Shown: positions 48,356 through 60,772, counted from the stretch's first letter. The stretch is DNA of 64,000 nucleotides from Nilaparvata lugens (GCF_014356525.2 NC_052509.1:37026875-37090874), one strand, 5' to 3'. Translations and numbers: made by a program. Notes: generated from the sequence alone by a model not told the origin.

Positions 48356-50599
48356 GTAATGACAAATCATACATGATAATGACGAGCATCTGTGTACACA
48401 CATGTTCAACACACACTTGTCCTGTCGTTAGTGGTCACTATTACTGACACGCATATGCATTGCGTAAATACACATGGAAGATGATCCCGAATTAGCATAT
48501 TATAACAATCTCGAGTGAGAATTATAAATATGTGATTTAAATAGAACGATCAAACGCTGAACATAACTATTATTTAATATTTTTGAGCGAGAGCTAGTTT
48601 TTCGACTGTTATTCTGTTGGTGGTTTAGAAAAATTACATTGGTTATACCTGGGGTCAGATTAATGGAATTAGCAAGAACGGACGATTTATTCGTGTGGTA
48701 TATTGGGAGGGGTTGGTAGGTCGTCAAAATGGAAGAGCAGAAAGAAAAGAGGAGAGGTGAGAGAGGATAGAGAGAGGCTTGAGGGCAAGTTGAGGTCTTA
48801 CCGACAATGAGTACCTATCTTGTAATTTTTTCCCTCTCTCGGAGACGTTATCGCCTCACCCCCTGGAGGCTGAAAGGGGCACGCCCCCGCTTGCATGAAG
48901 GCGACCCACAGACCACCTGATCGGCCCCCGGGGGCAGAGCCCTCTGATTTATGACCCGCGCTGCCTCCGGGCCAGCAATGCTCTCCTCTTCTCAAAAACT
49001 GACTCCATACATTAGGATGAAAATAAAGCAGACTATAGCGTCGGAGAAAGAGAGAAAGCAAAAAACAACAAGCTGAAGAGACGGAGAGCACACTATACTT
49101 AACAACGTAAAAATGCCGATGGCTGTGTTAAGTATATCAAGAACGATTGTGACCTAGCGTCCTCCATCTTGTCAATTATTTGAAAAAAAAATCTAAACTG
49201 ATGAAATAAGAGCGAAGACTGTTGTATGTGGGTATTGATTTGATCGTAGATCTCAACTTGCTCTCGAAACTAATGATATCCTTCCAAAACCAAAACTTGG
49301 GTCTCTTTTATGAAAATTTAGAATTCTTCATGATAAAAAAATACTCGTACTTTATTAGATGTGGATGGATATTTCTTAATCAAAATTACCTATTGTACAG
49401 AGACTTTTCCCTCCAATATCTGGAGTTTATTGGGTTGATACAAGTCCAATCTTAAAATGTGTATCCAACAAGCCTCTGAACTAAACAACAATTATTATCA
49501 ATTACACTTCATTCTCGATGTGCAATTAGTTGGTATGTTTTTATTTTTTATTCGAATTGAAAAAAATGGAACATCACAATCGGCTCATTACAGGATGGTA
49601 TTTGACTAAGGTAAATATTGTTGATTCCACTCCATTGACTTTTCTGAATCATGTTTTGTTTTATTGGAAAATAATCATATAACCATAACAGAGTTATATT
49701 GAAAGTGTATTTGATAACAGTTCCAAGGAATTTCTGAAAAAAATAAAAACTCTCAGGAGTCTATTTTTTTGTTGAATTGAAAAATTCACAAGCTGAGTTG
49801 AGGGAGGAGTAGTAGTAGTCTTGAAAAAGAGACATTATATTAACTAGGTACGCTTTTTGGAGAAGATAATCCTGAACTGATGACAGCTTCATTTTCCTTT
49901 GTGGTTTCAATATTTTTTGAGACTCAAAGTATATAATAAGTTAATAACAAGTCGAATGCTGTTTTATCTCATTAGCTTCAGTACTTTGAGATGGATGAGT
50001 GTCTTATTTTGGAAAATAGAAAAAATATTTGATGAAGGTGAAAAGGATCCATGTTACAAGTGAAACAAAAGTATTTCATCGAACGAAATAGCATGTAGTT
50101 GATGTAATAGCCCACGAAAGTAATGGTACTATTAGTAATAATTGGATGTAATTTTGTGTTCATACATTACAAGGGCTCCTTGCTACTTCTAGTCAAAAGA
50201 CTCAAAGAAATACAAAAAAGACCTGTATTTTCTAATGAGGTATGAATGTTGTGTCCTCTTATTGTGGGATTTATAATAGGATAGGACTCAAGTTATGTTA
50301 GATTTCTTAGTAGAAAAATATTCAAATTTGATGACAGTTTGACGTGAAAAATCTCAATAGAGATTACTTAGTCAGGAAAACCAAACAGGTTGGGCTTCTT
50401 ATGTGTTCAGGATTTTTAAAGCAGTATTTCTATTTATAAACGAAAAATCGTTTGGTTTGATCTGATATCTACTCTCACTAAAACTGGATAGCAATCGATA
50501 TAAAAGCTTCAGTCAATTATGGCCGTCAGCTTGAATTTTTCAAAGATATCGAATGTTTTCGTTGTTTTCATCATTAATATTCTATGTAAGTCTCCGTTA
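48356..50599. other. Non-coding with a GC-rich island
   Basis: No gene recognised. At 48836-48985 an isolated GC-rich block (GATCGGCCCCCGGGGGCAG and CCCGCGCTGCCTCCGGGCC) stands out from AT-rich flanks; no RNA gene or family was recognised in it. Confidence 0.4.
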
Positions 50600-50800
50600 A
50601 TCATGGAAAATCAATATAGCTTTGATCAGTCTCTTGCAAATGTATGGTCTACAATCCCTTATAAATAAACCTACTCGTATTTCAGGTAACTCGAATACAT
50701 GTATAGATCATTTATATTTTGGAAAAATTTTAATTTTAGAGATAGTTATGTCCTTAGCTCTATACAAAAAACGTATATTACGGACCATTTCTGTACAACT
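50600..50800 (+). mobile_element. LINE endonuclease (APE-type) fragment
   Basis: The frame near 50622-50720 reads LLQMYGLQSLINKPTRISGN then CIDHLYF, the conserved PTR...IDH block of the apurinic endonuclease domain of Jockey/CR1-like LINEs. After a frameshift, TYITDHFCTTFHL near 50775-50810 fits the catalytic DH that follows. Only this short piece remains. Confidence 0.7.
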
Positions 50801-50822
50801 TTCCACTTAGGAAATTGATTAG

Positions 50823-51212
50823 CTAATTTTCAAAAGATTTAGATATTTTCTTAATACCTATTGCTAAAATAATACAAGATTTTAAATAAAATAAAGTACC
50901 AGTCTTTGTTTTTTCCATATCTAACAAGTGTTTAGAAAATTCATCTGATTCAATATTGTCACTCTCTAGCATTCCATTGCTATTATTTGTTTGAAGTGAT
51001 ATATTGAACTGAAGTATATTTGTAAAATTTGATGAAGCCAAGTCACACCTACAGACTTTATTATAATTTGCATATAATAGGATAATTATTGCAAACCAAT
51101 ATAACATTACAGTGAAAATACAAATTAATTTTAATAAATTGATTGAATACGAAATTTTGGTTTTAGTCATGCTATTATTTTCACACTCATCAGATCCATT
51201 TTGTAATAACAT
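50823..51212 (-). CDS. Small single-pass membrane protein ORF, unknown
   Basis: A 129-residue open frame. Residues about 27-47 (LLKLICIFTVMLYWFAIIIL) form one strong hydrophobic segment, with a short Ser/Lys/Asp-rich N-terminal part before it. The following part contains CRCD and three N-x-S/T sites, and a second hydrophobic stretch lies near the end (FYLKSCIILAIGI). The topology could be a type II or two-pass membrane protein. No family recognised. It is antisense to, and directly abuts, the LINE endonuclease fragment. Base composition is not different from its surroundings, so chance is possible. Confidence 0.3.
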   Translation of the reverse strand: MLLQNGSDECENNSMTKTKISYSINLLKLICIFTVMLYWFAIIILLYANYNKVCRCDLASSNFTNILQFNISLQTNNSNGMLESDNIESDEFSKHLLDMEKTKTGTLFYLKSCIILAIGIKKISKSFEN

Positions 51213-51326
51213 TTTATGTCTGAACTTCTCAAAGCTCTAACTAAGACTGATAAATGCAAGTTTGATAAATACAAATATACAGTCTTTACTATATAGTAGA
51301 GTAAGAACTAACTATTGATCTCACAC

Positions 51327-51422
51327 ACATGTTTGAACATGTAAGTGAAGTGTTGATTCATTATTCAGTATACGCATTGTTGCTTAACCAGTCACCATCT
51401 TCTTATACATGTTCAAACATGT
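51327..51422. repeat. Pair of 16-bp palindromes
   Basis: ACATGTTTGAACATGT at about 51327 and ACATGTTCAAACATGT at about 51406 are each near-palindromic and mutually inverted. Confidence 0.6.
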
Positions 51423-51885
51423 ATGTGAAACGTTGTTAACAGACTTTTTGCTTTTACTCTCCAATACAAAAAAGTATAAAATAAGTTCAGATCAGGAAAA
51501 TCTTCACTCCTTAGTGATTCTTCAAGAAGGAAGCAACTACTATATAATAGTGTTACATCATCATCATCATCTTCATCATCACTATAACATCTTTAGCAGG
51601 ACTGTAGCAGTAATCAACTCTATCATTAATTGAAAGGTAAGTGAATAATCCACAAATTGAATTTTAACTCACTTTATTTCAAATTAAGAAATTTTGATAT
51701 ATTATTTTTGTATAAAAACAGATGCATCATATCAACACAGACATTAAGCCAAATCGAGAAATTTTTATAGAATTGTTTATATATATGACTACCTTTTTTC
51801 TGTTGATAAATTCAACTGTACTCAAACATATGAAAACAAAATAATGTGACATATCAACACAAACATTAAGCCAAATCAAGAAATT

Positions 51886-53175
51886 TAGTTAACATATCCT
51901 CTCAAGAGTTCAGGAGTAGTCTATTAAGGTAAGGTCAGTAACCATTACTGATACCTCCTTCCCTTTTATTATTATGTTTACTAGTCAATGTTTTGCTTTT
52001 AGTTTTAATTTAGATTTATTGAACGAATCTAAGTCTTTTTATTCAGTCAGCTTGAATATCTTCGTGGGAGGAATATGCTTATTTCTTTCTTTTTTTTTGA
52101 TTCATTAAATGTAATATGTAACTATCCCCATCACTGTGTCTTTACAAATCTTGCCTTGATTATCGGGTATTCAAATGTGGTACATAGATTTTATGTAGAT
52201 ATACAGCGTTTGTTCACATATGAATGTACACAATTAAATTTTTTACTGAAAATGTTGTTTAATCTTCATCAAGTTCAAATTAAACTATACTCAAATTGTT
52301 AAGAGTCTAATGTTTAATATAGTTAATATATCCTTTCAAGAGTTCAGGAGTAGTCTATTAAGGTAAGGTCAGTAACCATAACTGATATCTCCTTCCCTTT
52401 TATTAATCTGTTTACTAGTCGATGTTTTGCTTTTAGTTTTAATTTAGATTTATTGAACGAATCTAAGTTTTTTTATCTAGCTAGCTTGAATATCTTCGTG
52501 GGAGGAATATGCTTATTTCTTTATTTTTTTGATTCATTAAATGTAATATGTAACCATCCCCATCACTGTGTCTTTACAAATCTTGCCTTGATTATCTGAT
52601 ATTTAAATGTGGTACTTTGAGTTTGTGTAGATATGCAGCGTTTGGTTACATATGATTGAGTACAGTTGAATTTTTTTTTTTTTACTGAAAATATTGTTTA
52701 ATCTTCATCAAGTTAAATTAAACTATACTCAAATTGTTGAGAGTCTAATGTTTAATATAGTTAACATATCCTTCCAAGAGTTCAGGAGTAGTCTATTAAG
52801 GTAAGGTCGGTAACCATTACTGATATCTCCTTCCCTTTTATTAATCTGTTTACTAGTCGATGTTTTGCTTTTAGTTTTAATTTAGATTTATTGAACGAAT
52901 CTAAGTTTTTTTTATCTAGCTAGCTTGAATATCTTCGTGGGAGGAATATGCTTATTTCTTTATTTTTTTGATTCATTAAATGTAATATGTAGCTATCCCC
53001 CCACAGCGTCTTTACAAATCTTGCCTTGATTATCGGGTATTCAAATGTGGTACTTAGAGTTTGTGCAGATATACAGCGTTTGTTCACATATGAATGTGCA
53101 CAATTAAATTTTTTAACTGAAAATGTTGCTCCATCCTCATCTGAGCTTGATGAGGATGAAGATTTACTCACCCTC
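51886..53175 (-). repeat. Three tandem copies of a 435-bp unit carrying a 3' exon
   Basis: Units start at 51886, 52320 and 52758 (TAGTTAACATATCC) with a period of 434-438 bp. On the minus strand each encodes SYVNKRCIS...FEYPIIKARFVKT; in the first two this frame is cut by stops and the third is open and joined to upstream coding sequence. Units 1 and 2 are therefore dead exon copies. Divergence among units is around 10% by eye. Confidence 0.8.
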
Positions 53176-53687
53176 GAGACCGCAGCCTCCTCGACAGCAA
53201 CAGGTCCATCAGTAGTCGGCTTGGAGATGGTAGATGAAGAAATAGATGTTTCAGAGGCTGCGGGTGAGGGAATAGACGTTTTGGAGACGACTGGCAAAGA
53301 AGTAGACGGTTCAGAGACAGTGGGTGAAGAAATAGGCTTTTCAGAGATTGCAGGTGAAGAAATAGACGCTTTGGAGATGGCTGATGAAGAAGTGGTCGGT
53401 TTCAGAGACGGCTGGCAAAGAACTGGATGGTTCAGAGATGGTAGGTGAAGAAATAGATGTTTCAGAGGCTGCGGGTGAAGATGCAGTTGGTTCAAATGTG
53501 GGTGGTGAAGATGAAGTCGGTCCGGGAATGGTTTGCATCATCCCTAATCCAGGAAATGCTTGATTATAAAATTGAGGATTACTCCATATGTTATATGGGA
53601 ATCCCCATGGTATTTGCGGTACTGTCATCGGAGCTGGTGAACACACCAACTTTGGTGTGGCTGCAACACTTGCGTATGTTACCTGAA
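52920..53687 (-). pseudogene. Ser/Pro-rich decapeptide-repeat protein with OB-like C-terminus, one frameshift
   Basis: A splice acceptor TTTAATTTCAG ends at 53688 and opens phase 0 into VTYASVAATPKLVCSPAPM, a Pro/Phe/Asn-rich segment, then ten or more 10-residue units of the type SETSISSPAI. Near 53401 one extra T shifts the frame; the downstream frame continues the repeat, a run of Ser followed by DEDGATFS, and a final FEYPIIKARFVKTLWGDSYI...ISIFLPRRYSS. The final segment resembles ORF 11551-11994. Function is unknown; a nucleic-acid-binding role is only suggested by that similarity. If the extra T is a sequencing error, the gene would be intact. An upstream first exon may lie near 54181. 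Confidence 0.5.
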
Positions 53688-54612
53688 ATTAAATAAAGAT
53701 AATTTATAGTAGATCATTTACTAAGTTAAATGATTGGTAACTGCTAAAAAAGAATTAGATTTACAAATTCCATTTATCAATAACTAGCTTACCTGGTGAA
53801 CTTCATTCTGTTAAAAAGTTAATGTATCTCATACCATATTTGACTTTATTCGATGAATCATGAAATTTATCTAACAATCAATATTTTTATTTCAAATAAA
53901 AATACTTCCTTTACAATACAAAGACTTCCTTTGTATTCTGTATTTCTAATTAAAACTTTAACACATTCAAATCTGAAACAGTTTTTTGTGTATATTTGAA
54001 ATATAAAATAAATTTTGTATTTGTTATAGCATTAGATATTAACTACTAATTTAAGTTGAGAAAGAGTTATATTAATAAGTTAGTTTATGCATATACTTTC
54101 AGTAGTTTATTGATTAAAATTTATCATTGGCTGATCCATAGCAACGTTCTCGGTCAAATCAGTAGAGTTAGTAGATGACATTTTCATCAGATGAACACTA
54201 TGATTCAAATCAAAACTTTGGTTGCTTTTATACTAAAGATTTTCTCCTTCTACACTCTGAAATCTGATGGTGGGATATCATCTTCTGTAATTCTGAATTG
54301 GAAGGGGTGTATTTCATTACCTTGGTGAAAATAGCAAGGCTAACACATCCTTGTACTTAAATTAGAAGGTGTATATGATAATGTTACTTGTAAGTGCAGT
54401 TAAGCCAATGTACCAAATTCCCTGTCTTTTATGATATACATGATTAGACTGCATTCAAGTACAGTGCATCTAACAAAGAAGTCGATATTGTTTGTCTCTT
54501 TTCAACGCAAAGTTGAATTCATTGACACGAATGTGCTCACCTCGCTTTGCATCTAATACAAAGAAAAGGATAGAGCTAGGAAGAACATTTACATTATCAA
54601 TCAGCTAACCAG
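53688..54612. other. Intron or upstream region of the repeat-protein gene
   Basis: Holds the candidate promoter and first ATG described separately. Otherwise AT-rich, no other feature. Confidence 0.3.
54109..54240 (-). promoter_or_regulatory. Candidate promoter and first exon
   Basis: On the minus strand a TATA box (AGTATAAAAGC, about 54236-54226) is followed after about 30 bp by TCATAGT and then ATG at 54181-54179 in a good context (GATGAAAATGTC). The ATG opens MSSTNSTDLTENVAMDQPM before a stop. A phase-0 donor to reach the acceptor at 53688 was not convincingly found. Confidence 0.35.
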
Positions 54613-55760
54613 TCTGAGTAGATTTTTGCCCACACCTTCTTCTACTGGAAATCCCAGTGTCGCTCTGGGCCGGCTAGACTCAGTTGGCGACTGGGGTGGG
54701 CCGCGGTAGGGGGTGGGAGACTTGGTGGGGCGTCCGCCAACCACCCTCGTTCGAGTCGGGGGTTGAAACAGGGTCTTGAGCACCTTAGAGAAATGTTTCC
54801 CTCTTTTAGGTAAGAGGAGCCATGCTTTTGCACTGCCAAACAGGGTTGGGCATGGAATGAGAGGAATAGGAACAATCTGGTGTCCGCCGTGAGGGGGGTC
54901 TCTATAACGGGAGTAACGTTTCCGATTGCCACTAGATGTCCTCCTGCTATTGAACTCCGATGTGGAAGGGTTTGGGAGTCTTGTAACTGATTGCTGGAGT
55001 CGGTCACCGGGTCACTATTCTCGGGCACCAGGTGTGTTCCTGGAGTCAGGATTGTGCCACGGAGTCAAAGGAAAGGCCTTCCCTGGCCTTTCTCAAGGTC
55101 CGCCGGCTATTTGGAAGCGAATTGGCGAGTTGCAGGAGCCCGTGCACTGGGCTTCACCTCTGGTCACCGCTTCCCAAATCTCGGGAATCAGATGTTTCCC
55201 TGGGGTCAGGGACGTGCCGCCGAGTCAAGGGAGAGGCCTCCCCGGGCCCTTCTCGAGGTCCGCCAGCTATTCGAAGATGAATCAGCCACCTATAGGAGCC
55301 TGTGCACTGGGCTTCACCTCTGGTCTCTGGGTGCCAAATCTTGGGCACCGGGTGTCTTCCTGGGGTCAGGAACGTGCCGTGGAGTCGAGGGAAAGGCCTC
55401 CCATGGCCTTTCTCGAGGTCCACCTACTATTCGAAAGCGAATCAGCAAGCTACAGGAGCCCGCGCACCAGACTCTGCCTCTGGTCACCGGGTCCCAATTT
55501 CCGGGCACCGGGTGGCTTCCTAGGGTCAGGATCGTGCGCGGAGTCAGAGTAAAGGCTTTCCCTAGCCTTCCTCGATGTCCTCCTGCTATTTGGAAGTAAA
55601 TCGGCAAGCTACAGGAGCCCGCACGCTGGGCTTCACCTCTGATCATCAAGTCCCAAATCTCGGTCACTGGGTGTCTTCCTGGGGTCAGGATCGTGCGCTG
55701 AGTCAGAGGAAAGGCTTTTCCCAGCCTTCCTCGAGGTCCTCCTGTTATTCAAGGTTCCCA
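54613..55760 (-). repeat. 3' end of the 3' LTR, with 160-bp internal repeats
   Basis: Bases 54613-55167 match the 5' LTR piece. From about 55071 five units of about 160 bp follow (starts near 55071, 55229, 55391, 55552, 55710), each with AAAGGCCTTCC, CTCGAGGTCC, GGAGCCCG and CTGGGGTCAGG. A partial unit also occurs before 55071. ORFs read through this region on both strands but look like products of the repeat. Confidence 0.8.
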
Positions 55761-56487
55761 CGATGATGTACCAGGGTGCAGTCAGGTTTTAACCAAAACC
55801 TGATGTGTCGCTACTGGTTGAGACAGGCAGGTTGCTGTTCAAACTCGTTGAAAAGGTCAAACAACACTTGTCCAAGTGAGTGCTGAACCGTGGAGCTTCC
55901 AGTGTCTTCGATTGAGCACCGTTAACCTCAGACACAACTCCTAGTAGTTGAAGGATTTGGAGTACACTCAAAGCACGAGATGTACTATGGTGCTAGCTGC
56001 TTCCTTCATTCTCTCTGTCGACCGCTCGCACTGAACACCCGCACTAGACTGCCTACCCACTAGCCTTTCACGAGCCTTCCTCAGTGGCCGAGATGGAGGG
56101 GAGTAAGGATGTGCAGCACTGCTGAGCGGTAGCCCAGAGGCTGGGCTGCCGCTTGACCTCTGTGATTTCATCAGAGATAACCAAGCATCTTCGAACAAGC
56201 CCTAAACTCAATTCCCCTCACTAGTTACGATATACATCATGACACACTGTTCCAACTAAGGAAAGGGGGGGTGAGGATGGAAAGGGTATGTGGCAGACAG
56301 ATGTCCCAAAACACCGAGTACATTCTGCCGCCTCTCCGCCGGTCACAGAAGACCGTGCAACAACTGGGCGCCAGATTGGTTCCTCGCCAACCGGTGATGG
56401 TGCGTCGGCACCGTCAATAGAAAAACAGCAAGCCATCTGGTCACGTTCTCGGCCTAGCTTTCCTAAAGAGGTACTGTAGAGCTGTGT
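55761..56487. other. Non-coding part of the LTR or 3' region
   Basis: Moderate GC, no recognised gene. Short open frames on the minus strand lack any family features. Confidence 0.4.
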
Positions 56488-58510
56488 CGTGCTTTCGCAC
56501 TGCGTGGAGACGCCATGCTTCCGCACTGCAAGGAGACGCCGTGCTTCCGCACTGCAAAGGGGCGCCATGCTTCCACACTGCAAGAGGCGCTGTGCTTCCG
56601 CACTGCAGGATATGGAGACGCAGTGCTTCGGCACTGCAAGGAGAAGCCATGCTTTTGCACTGCAAAGGGGACGCCGTGCTTCTGCACTGCAAGAGTCGCC
56701 ATGCTTCTGCACTGCTAAAGGATGCCGTTCTTCCATACTGCAGGATAGAGTTGCTGTGATTCCGCACTGCAAGAAGACGATATATTCTTATGCTATAAAG
56801 GGACGCCGTGCTTCCGCACTGCAAGGAGACGCTATACTCTTATGCTACAAAAGGGATGCCATGCTTCCACACTGCAAGAGTTGCCGTGCTTCCGCACTGC
56901 AAGGAGAGGCTATACTCTTATGCTACAAAAGGGACGCCATGCTTCCACACTGCAGGATAGAGTCGCTGTGCTTCCGCACTGCAAGGAGACGCTATACTCT
57001 TAAGCTACAAAGAGAAGCCGTGCTTCCGCACTGCAAGAGTTGCCATGCTTCTGCACTGCTAAAGGACGCCATGCTTTGCACTGCAGGATAGAAGGGTAAC
57101 ACAGAACAAAAAAACACAAAAAAGAGAAACACAAAAACATAAAAGGTGAAAAAGCACCTCCGACTGAGCTCTGAGAACTCAAGTTGTCGTGGTGTGTACA
57201 TGCCTGCTGACTTGCCGGGAAACTGGCCCCTGCTTTTACACTAGGAAACAGAGCTGGAGGGCTGTGAGCCATGCTCACGTACTGCGTGCCGTGCTTTTGC
57301 ACTGCTTGCCGTGCTTTTGCACTACATTCCATGCTTGCGCACTGCAGGCCATGCTTGCGCACTGCAGGCCGTGCTTTCGCACTGCATGCTGTGCATTCGC
57401 ACTGCTGCGGTGCTTCCGCACCGCAAAGGTGTGCGTCTGCCTAATGACAATCCAGACACACACTGACCGATGAGTCATGTTTGCACATGACGTTCGGAAG
57501 AGCTAGCAATCTGGCTGCAGTGTTTCCACACTGCTGAGGTCAAGCTTGCGCACTACCTTTGCCGGGCTTTCGCACGGTGTGCCGTGCTTTTGCACTGCGT
57601 GCCGTGCTTTCGCACTGAGTGCCATGCTTTTGCACTGCGTGCCTTGCTTTTGCAATGCTTGCCGTGCTTTCGCACTGTGTGCTGTGCTTGCACACTGCGT
57701 GTCATGCTTGCGCACTGTGGGCCGTGCTTTCGCACTGCGGTGGTGCTTCCGCACCACAAAGGTGTGCGTTCACGTAATGACAATCCAGACACACACTGAC
57801 CGATGTGTCATGTTTGCACACAACGTTCGGCCGAGCTAGCAATCTGGCTGCAGTGTTTCCACACAGCTGAGGTCAAGCTGGCGCACTACCTTTGCCGGGC
57901 TTTCGCCCTGCAGGCCAGGCTTTTGCCATGCGGGGAGCCGTGCTTTCGCACTGTGTGCCATGCTTTCACACTGCATGCCGTGTTTTCACACTGCATGCCG
58001 TGCTCTCGCACTGCCTTATTTCGCCATGCTTGCACACTGCTATGGCCGAACTTTTGCCCTGCGTGGCTGTGCTTTCGCACTGCCCTACTTCGCCGTGCTT
58101 GCATACTGCTATGGGCGGGCTTTCGCCCCTCGCGGCCGTGCTCTCACACTGCCTTACTTCGCCGTGCTTGCACACTGCTATGGCCGGGCTTTCTCCCTGC
58201 GTGTCCATGCTCTCGCACTGCCTTCTTTGCTGTGCTTGTGCACTGCTATGGCCGGGCTTTTGCCCTGCGCGGTCGTGCTTTCGCACTGCCTTACTTTGCT
58301 GTGCTTGCACACTGCTATGGCTGGGCTTTCGCCCTGCTCAGCCGTGCTTTCACACTGCCTTACTTCGCCGTGCTTGCGCACTGCTATGGCCGGGCTTTAG
58401 CCCTGCGCGGCCGTGCTTCCGCACTGCCTTACTCCGCTGTGCTCGCACACTGCTATTGCCGGGCTTTTGCCCTGTGCGGCCGTGCTCTCGCACTGCCCTA
58501 CTTCCAGCAT
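56488..58510. repeat. GTGCTTNCGCACTGC minisatellite, about 2 kb
   Basis: Roughly 60-70 copies by eye of a 15-base core, whose GTGC and GCAC ends can pair over a 4-base loop. Spacing differs by block: 24-30 bp at 56488-57075, 18-20 bp at 57270-57420 and 57500-57760. Units of 68-69 bp (core plus CTGCTATGGCCGGGCTTTCG) fill 58013-58500. A 333-bp higher-order unit repeats between 57419 and 57905. The same core occurs once in each LTR (54829 and 63655). Confidence 0.92.
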
Positions 58511-58544
58511 CAGACAGCTGGGATGAATCTCCCACCCTGACCAG

Positions 58545-58671
58545 GCAGGAACTCGTCATGGTCTCAGCAATAGTCAGCTGAGATACAGCTCCAATAATTC
58601 CAGGAGCTCGTCAAGGTCATAGCAGTAGTCAGCTGAGATACAGCTCCAACAATTCCAGGAGCTCGTCAAGG
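58545..58671. repeat. 56-bp tandem repeat
   Basis: CAGGAGCTCGTCAAGG and AGTCAGCTGAGATACAGCTC recur with a period of about 56 bp, two and a bit units. Confidence 0.75.
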
Positions 58672-60724
58672 AAGTAGACTCAAGTTGTAGTCCCCATCTT
58701 CAAGAAGAAACGTGATACACAACAATGTAACACTTCACAGAAGGCAGAAGTTGATAGAGGTGAATTGGAGTCCAGGAATATCACCAAGTGTCAGAGTGAT
58801 GGATACCCTCAGTTAGTTTAGTGTATCAGCAACTTATTGTTCACAATAAAAGATGAGAGATGACAATATGATGTAGAATACTGAATTATATGGTTGACAT
58901 GAAGCCACTAGTTGTGATGTTACATACACCACCTATTTCGATTTTATATCACAATTAAATGTGGTCAAAATAATAATTCATTTTTGATCAGTTATGAGGA
59001 TCACAGCCTCCTCACTATATCACAATAATAAATTCGGAACTATAAATTACAACTCAATATTCCACTTCTCACTGTTCATTTCAATAATGAAATCAATCAC
59101 ATGATTTACTTATGCAAAGTAACCATCCATTGGATATAAATGACAGTGTGTTTATTATAACAGATAACATCTGCTAATTAATTCACAATCAGTGAACATT
59201 TATTGCTCAATCTCTCTTTCTCACTTCAAGACTTATTTCACCTTGAAATAAATCTTAATTTACTTTTCCAAAGTAATTATTCACACAGGGCGTGTATAAT
59301 GACACAACAGCTGTTAATTAATTCACACTCAGTAAATATTGATTTTCCGAAAAATAATCACAACAATCAGCACAAATAGTAATAATTGAATGAATTAATG
59401 CACCGTCAATAATAACTCATGATGGTAGGCTGAGTAATAATTAGATTCACTCTCGAGACGTGATCTAACTCCAAAACTAACAATAGCACTATCAATCTCA
59501 GACTGACTCAATAACAGTAGAATATCTGGAAAAACTAGAATTCTCATGAATTCAATTTTATAAATTGTTATAGAAAAGGAGAAAGTAATTCTCTTCTACA
59601 GACTAGAAGCTTGGCGATAACAGTTAGCCAGTTGAGATAATGTTTATCTTATCTGCACAGCACAGCACAAGTAACTTTCCGATCCAACATAGAATTAATT
59701 CCAATTGAAATAATAATTATTTTATTCCAATTTATAGTAAGTCCTCCGACTTTATTTTCAAGTGGCATATTAGAAAATTCAAATCATAATCTGAAGCTAA
59801 TAACCCCCGATTGTAGTACATCTCGACTCACAATCAAACGCAATTTATTCATTCCACATGAATAATTAATTGCAATGTAATTCACTTCTATCCCACAGTA
59901 TAATAACGTCTGTTAATTAACTGCATTGTAACACTTCACACGGATTAAAGCAATTACCACCAGCTTCATTAAATGATTTCAATTATTATTATAACCATTA
60001 CCTCATGGTTAAAATATTATTCATATCATACTGATCTATAATATTTTCTAATATTCCCTATCCACTCATTTCGCCATCAACTATTTATGGCAAATACAAA
60101 ACATGCTACTGCAAATTTTGTTTGTTAACCTGTACTTGGTTACAACAATATTGGTAATATACTGATCAAGAAAATTAAGTCTAGTTGGAATCGACTTTAG
60201 CTGTTATTAACTAGTCATAGACTGTAGAAAATTTTCTTGATTACCCTTGCTTGGTCACATCATAATATTGTAAATAGATTTCAAACTGAAATTATTAATT
60301 TGAAAAACACATTAATTTGACAATAATAATTTTTTCCATCTAATTCAGCCAGTGCTTTATGACTGATTATAATAATTAAACTGTAATGGTTGAGTTGCCA
60401 TTATTAGTTTAAGTAGAACTCTATTTTATGAGAAAATTCAAACAGAATATGCTGTTCCCTTTTAATAAACTATTGACCAATCTCTTTCAATAACAATAAT
60501 ATGTCAGTCTTTTAATATTCTCATTATTTTCGGAATCGTACTAATGCTATTAATTTTCAAAATTCAGCTAATAAATTCATGCTAATAATTCTGAATTAAT
60601 TTTCTTCAATTTTTATGCAATTTTGTCTTTGATAACAAAATTTAATTTCCTCATTTTAAATGGGATAATTTGTCAATCAGAAATAGCTCGACAGCTGTGG
60701 TTTGATTGAACTCTTCATGTTATT
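58672..60724. other. AT-rich non-coding region of the retrotransposon
   Basis: No ORF or repeat of note. Composition drops back to host-like AT. It may be part of a giant LTR, a 3' untranslated region, or host DNA separating two pieces; this cannot be settled inside the window. Confidence 0.4.
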
Positions 60725-60749
60725 CACCCCTTCTCGCCTCTTACCTCCT
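60725..60749 (-). promoter_or_regulatory. Candidate polypurine tract
   Basis: On the minus strand, GGAGGTAAGAGGCGAGAAGG is followed by GGTGAAT, starting about 25 bases after the protease-ORF stop. A purine run followed by TG is what precedes a 3' LTR. An alternative lies near 59210-59225 (GAGAAAGAGAGATTG). Confidence 0.35.
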
Positions 60750-60772
60750 TATTGGCGGCGCGTGACACCTCT

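Noticed and set aside
54926..55667. ORFs of about 200 codons on the plus strand
   Set aside because: They read through 160-bp LTR repeats, equally open in several frames.
56488..58510. A CRISPR array
   Set aside because: Units are contiguous and variable, spacers are not unique, and the sequence is eukaryotic.
56221..58581. Many overlapping ORFs of 60-245 codons on both strands
   Set aside because: The minisatellite lacks stop codons in several frames; the products are repeats of one motif with no domain.
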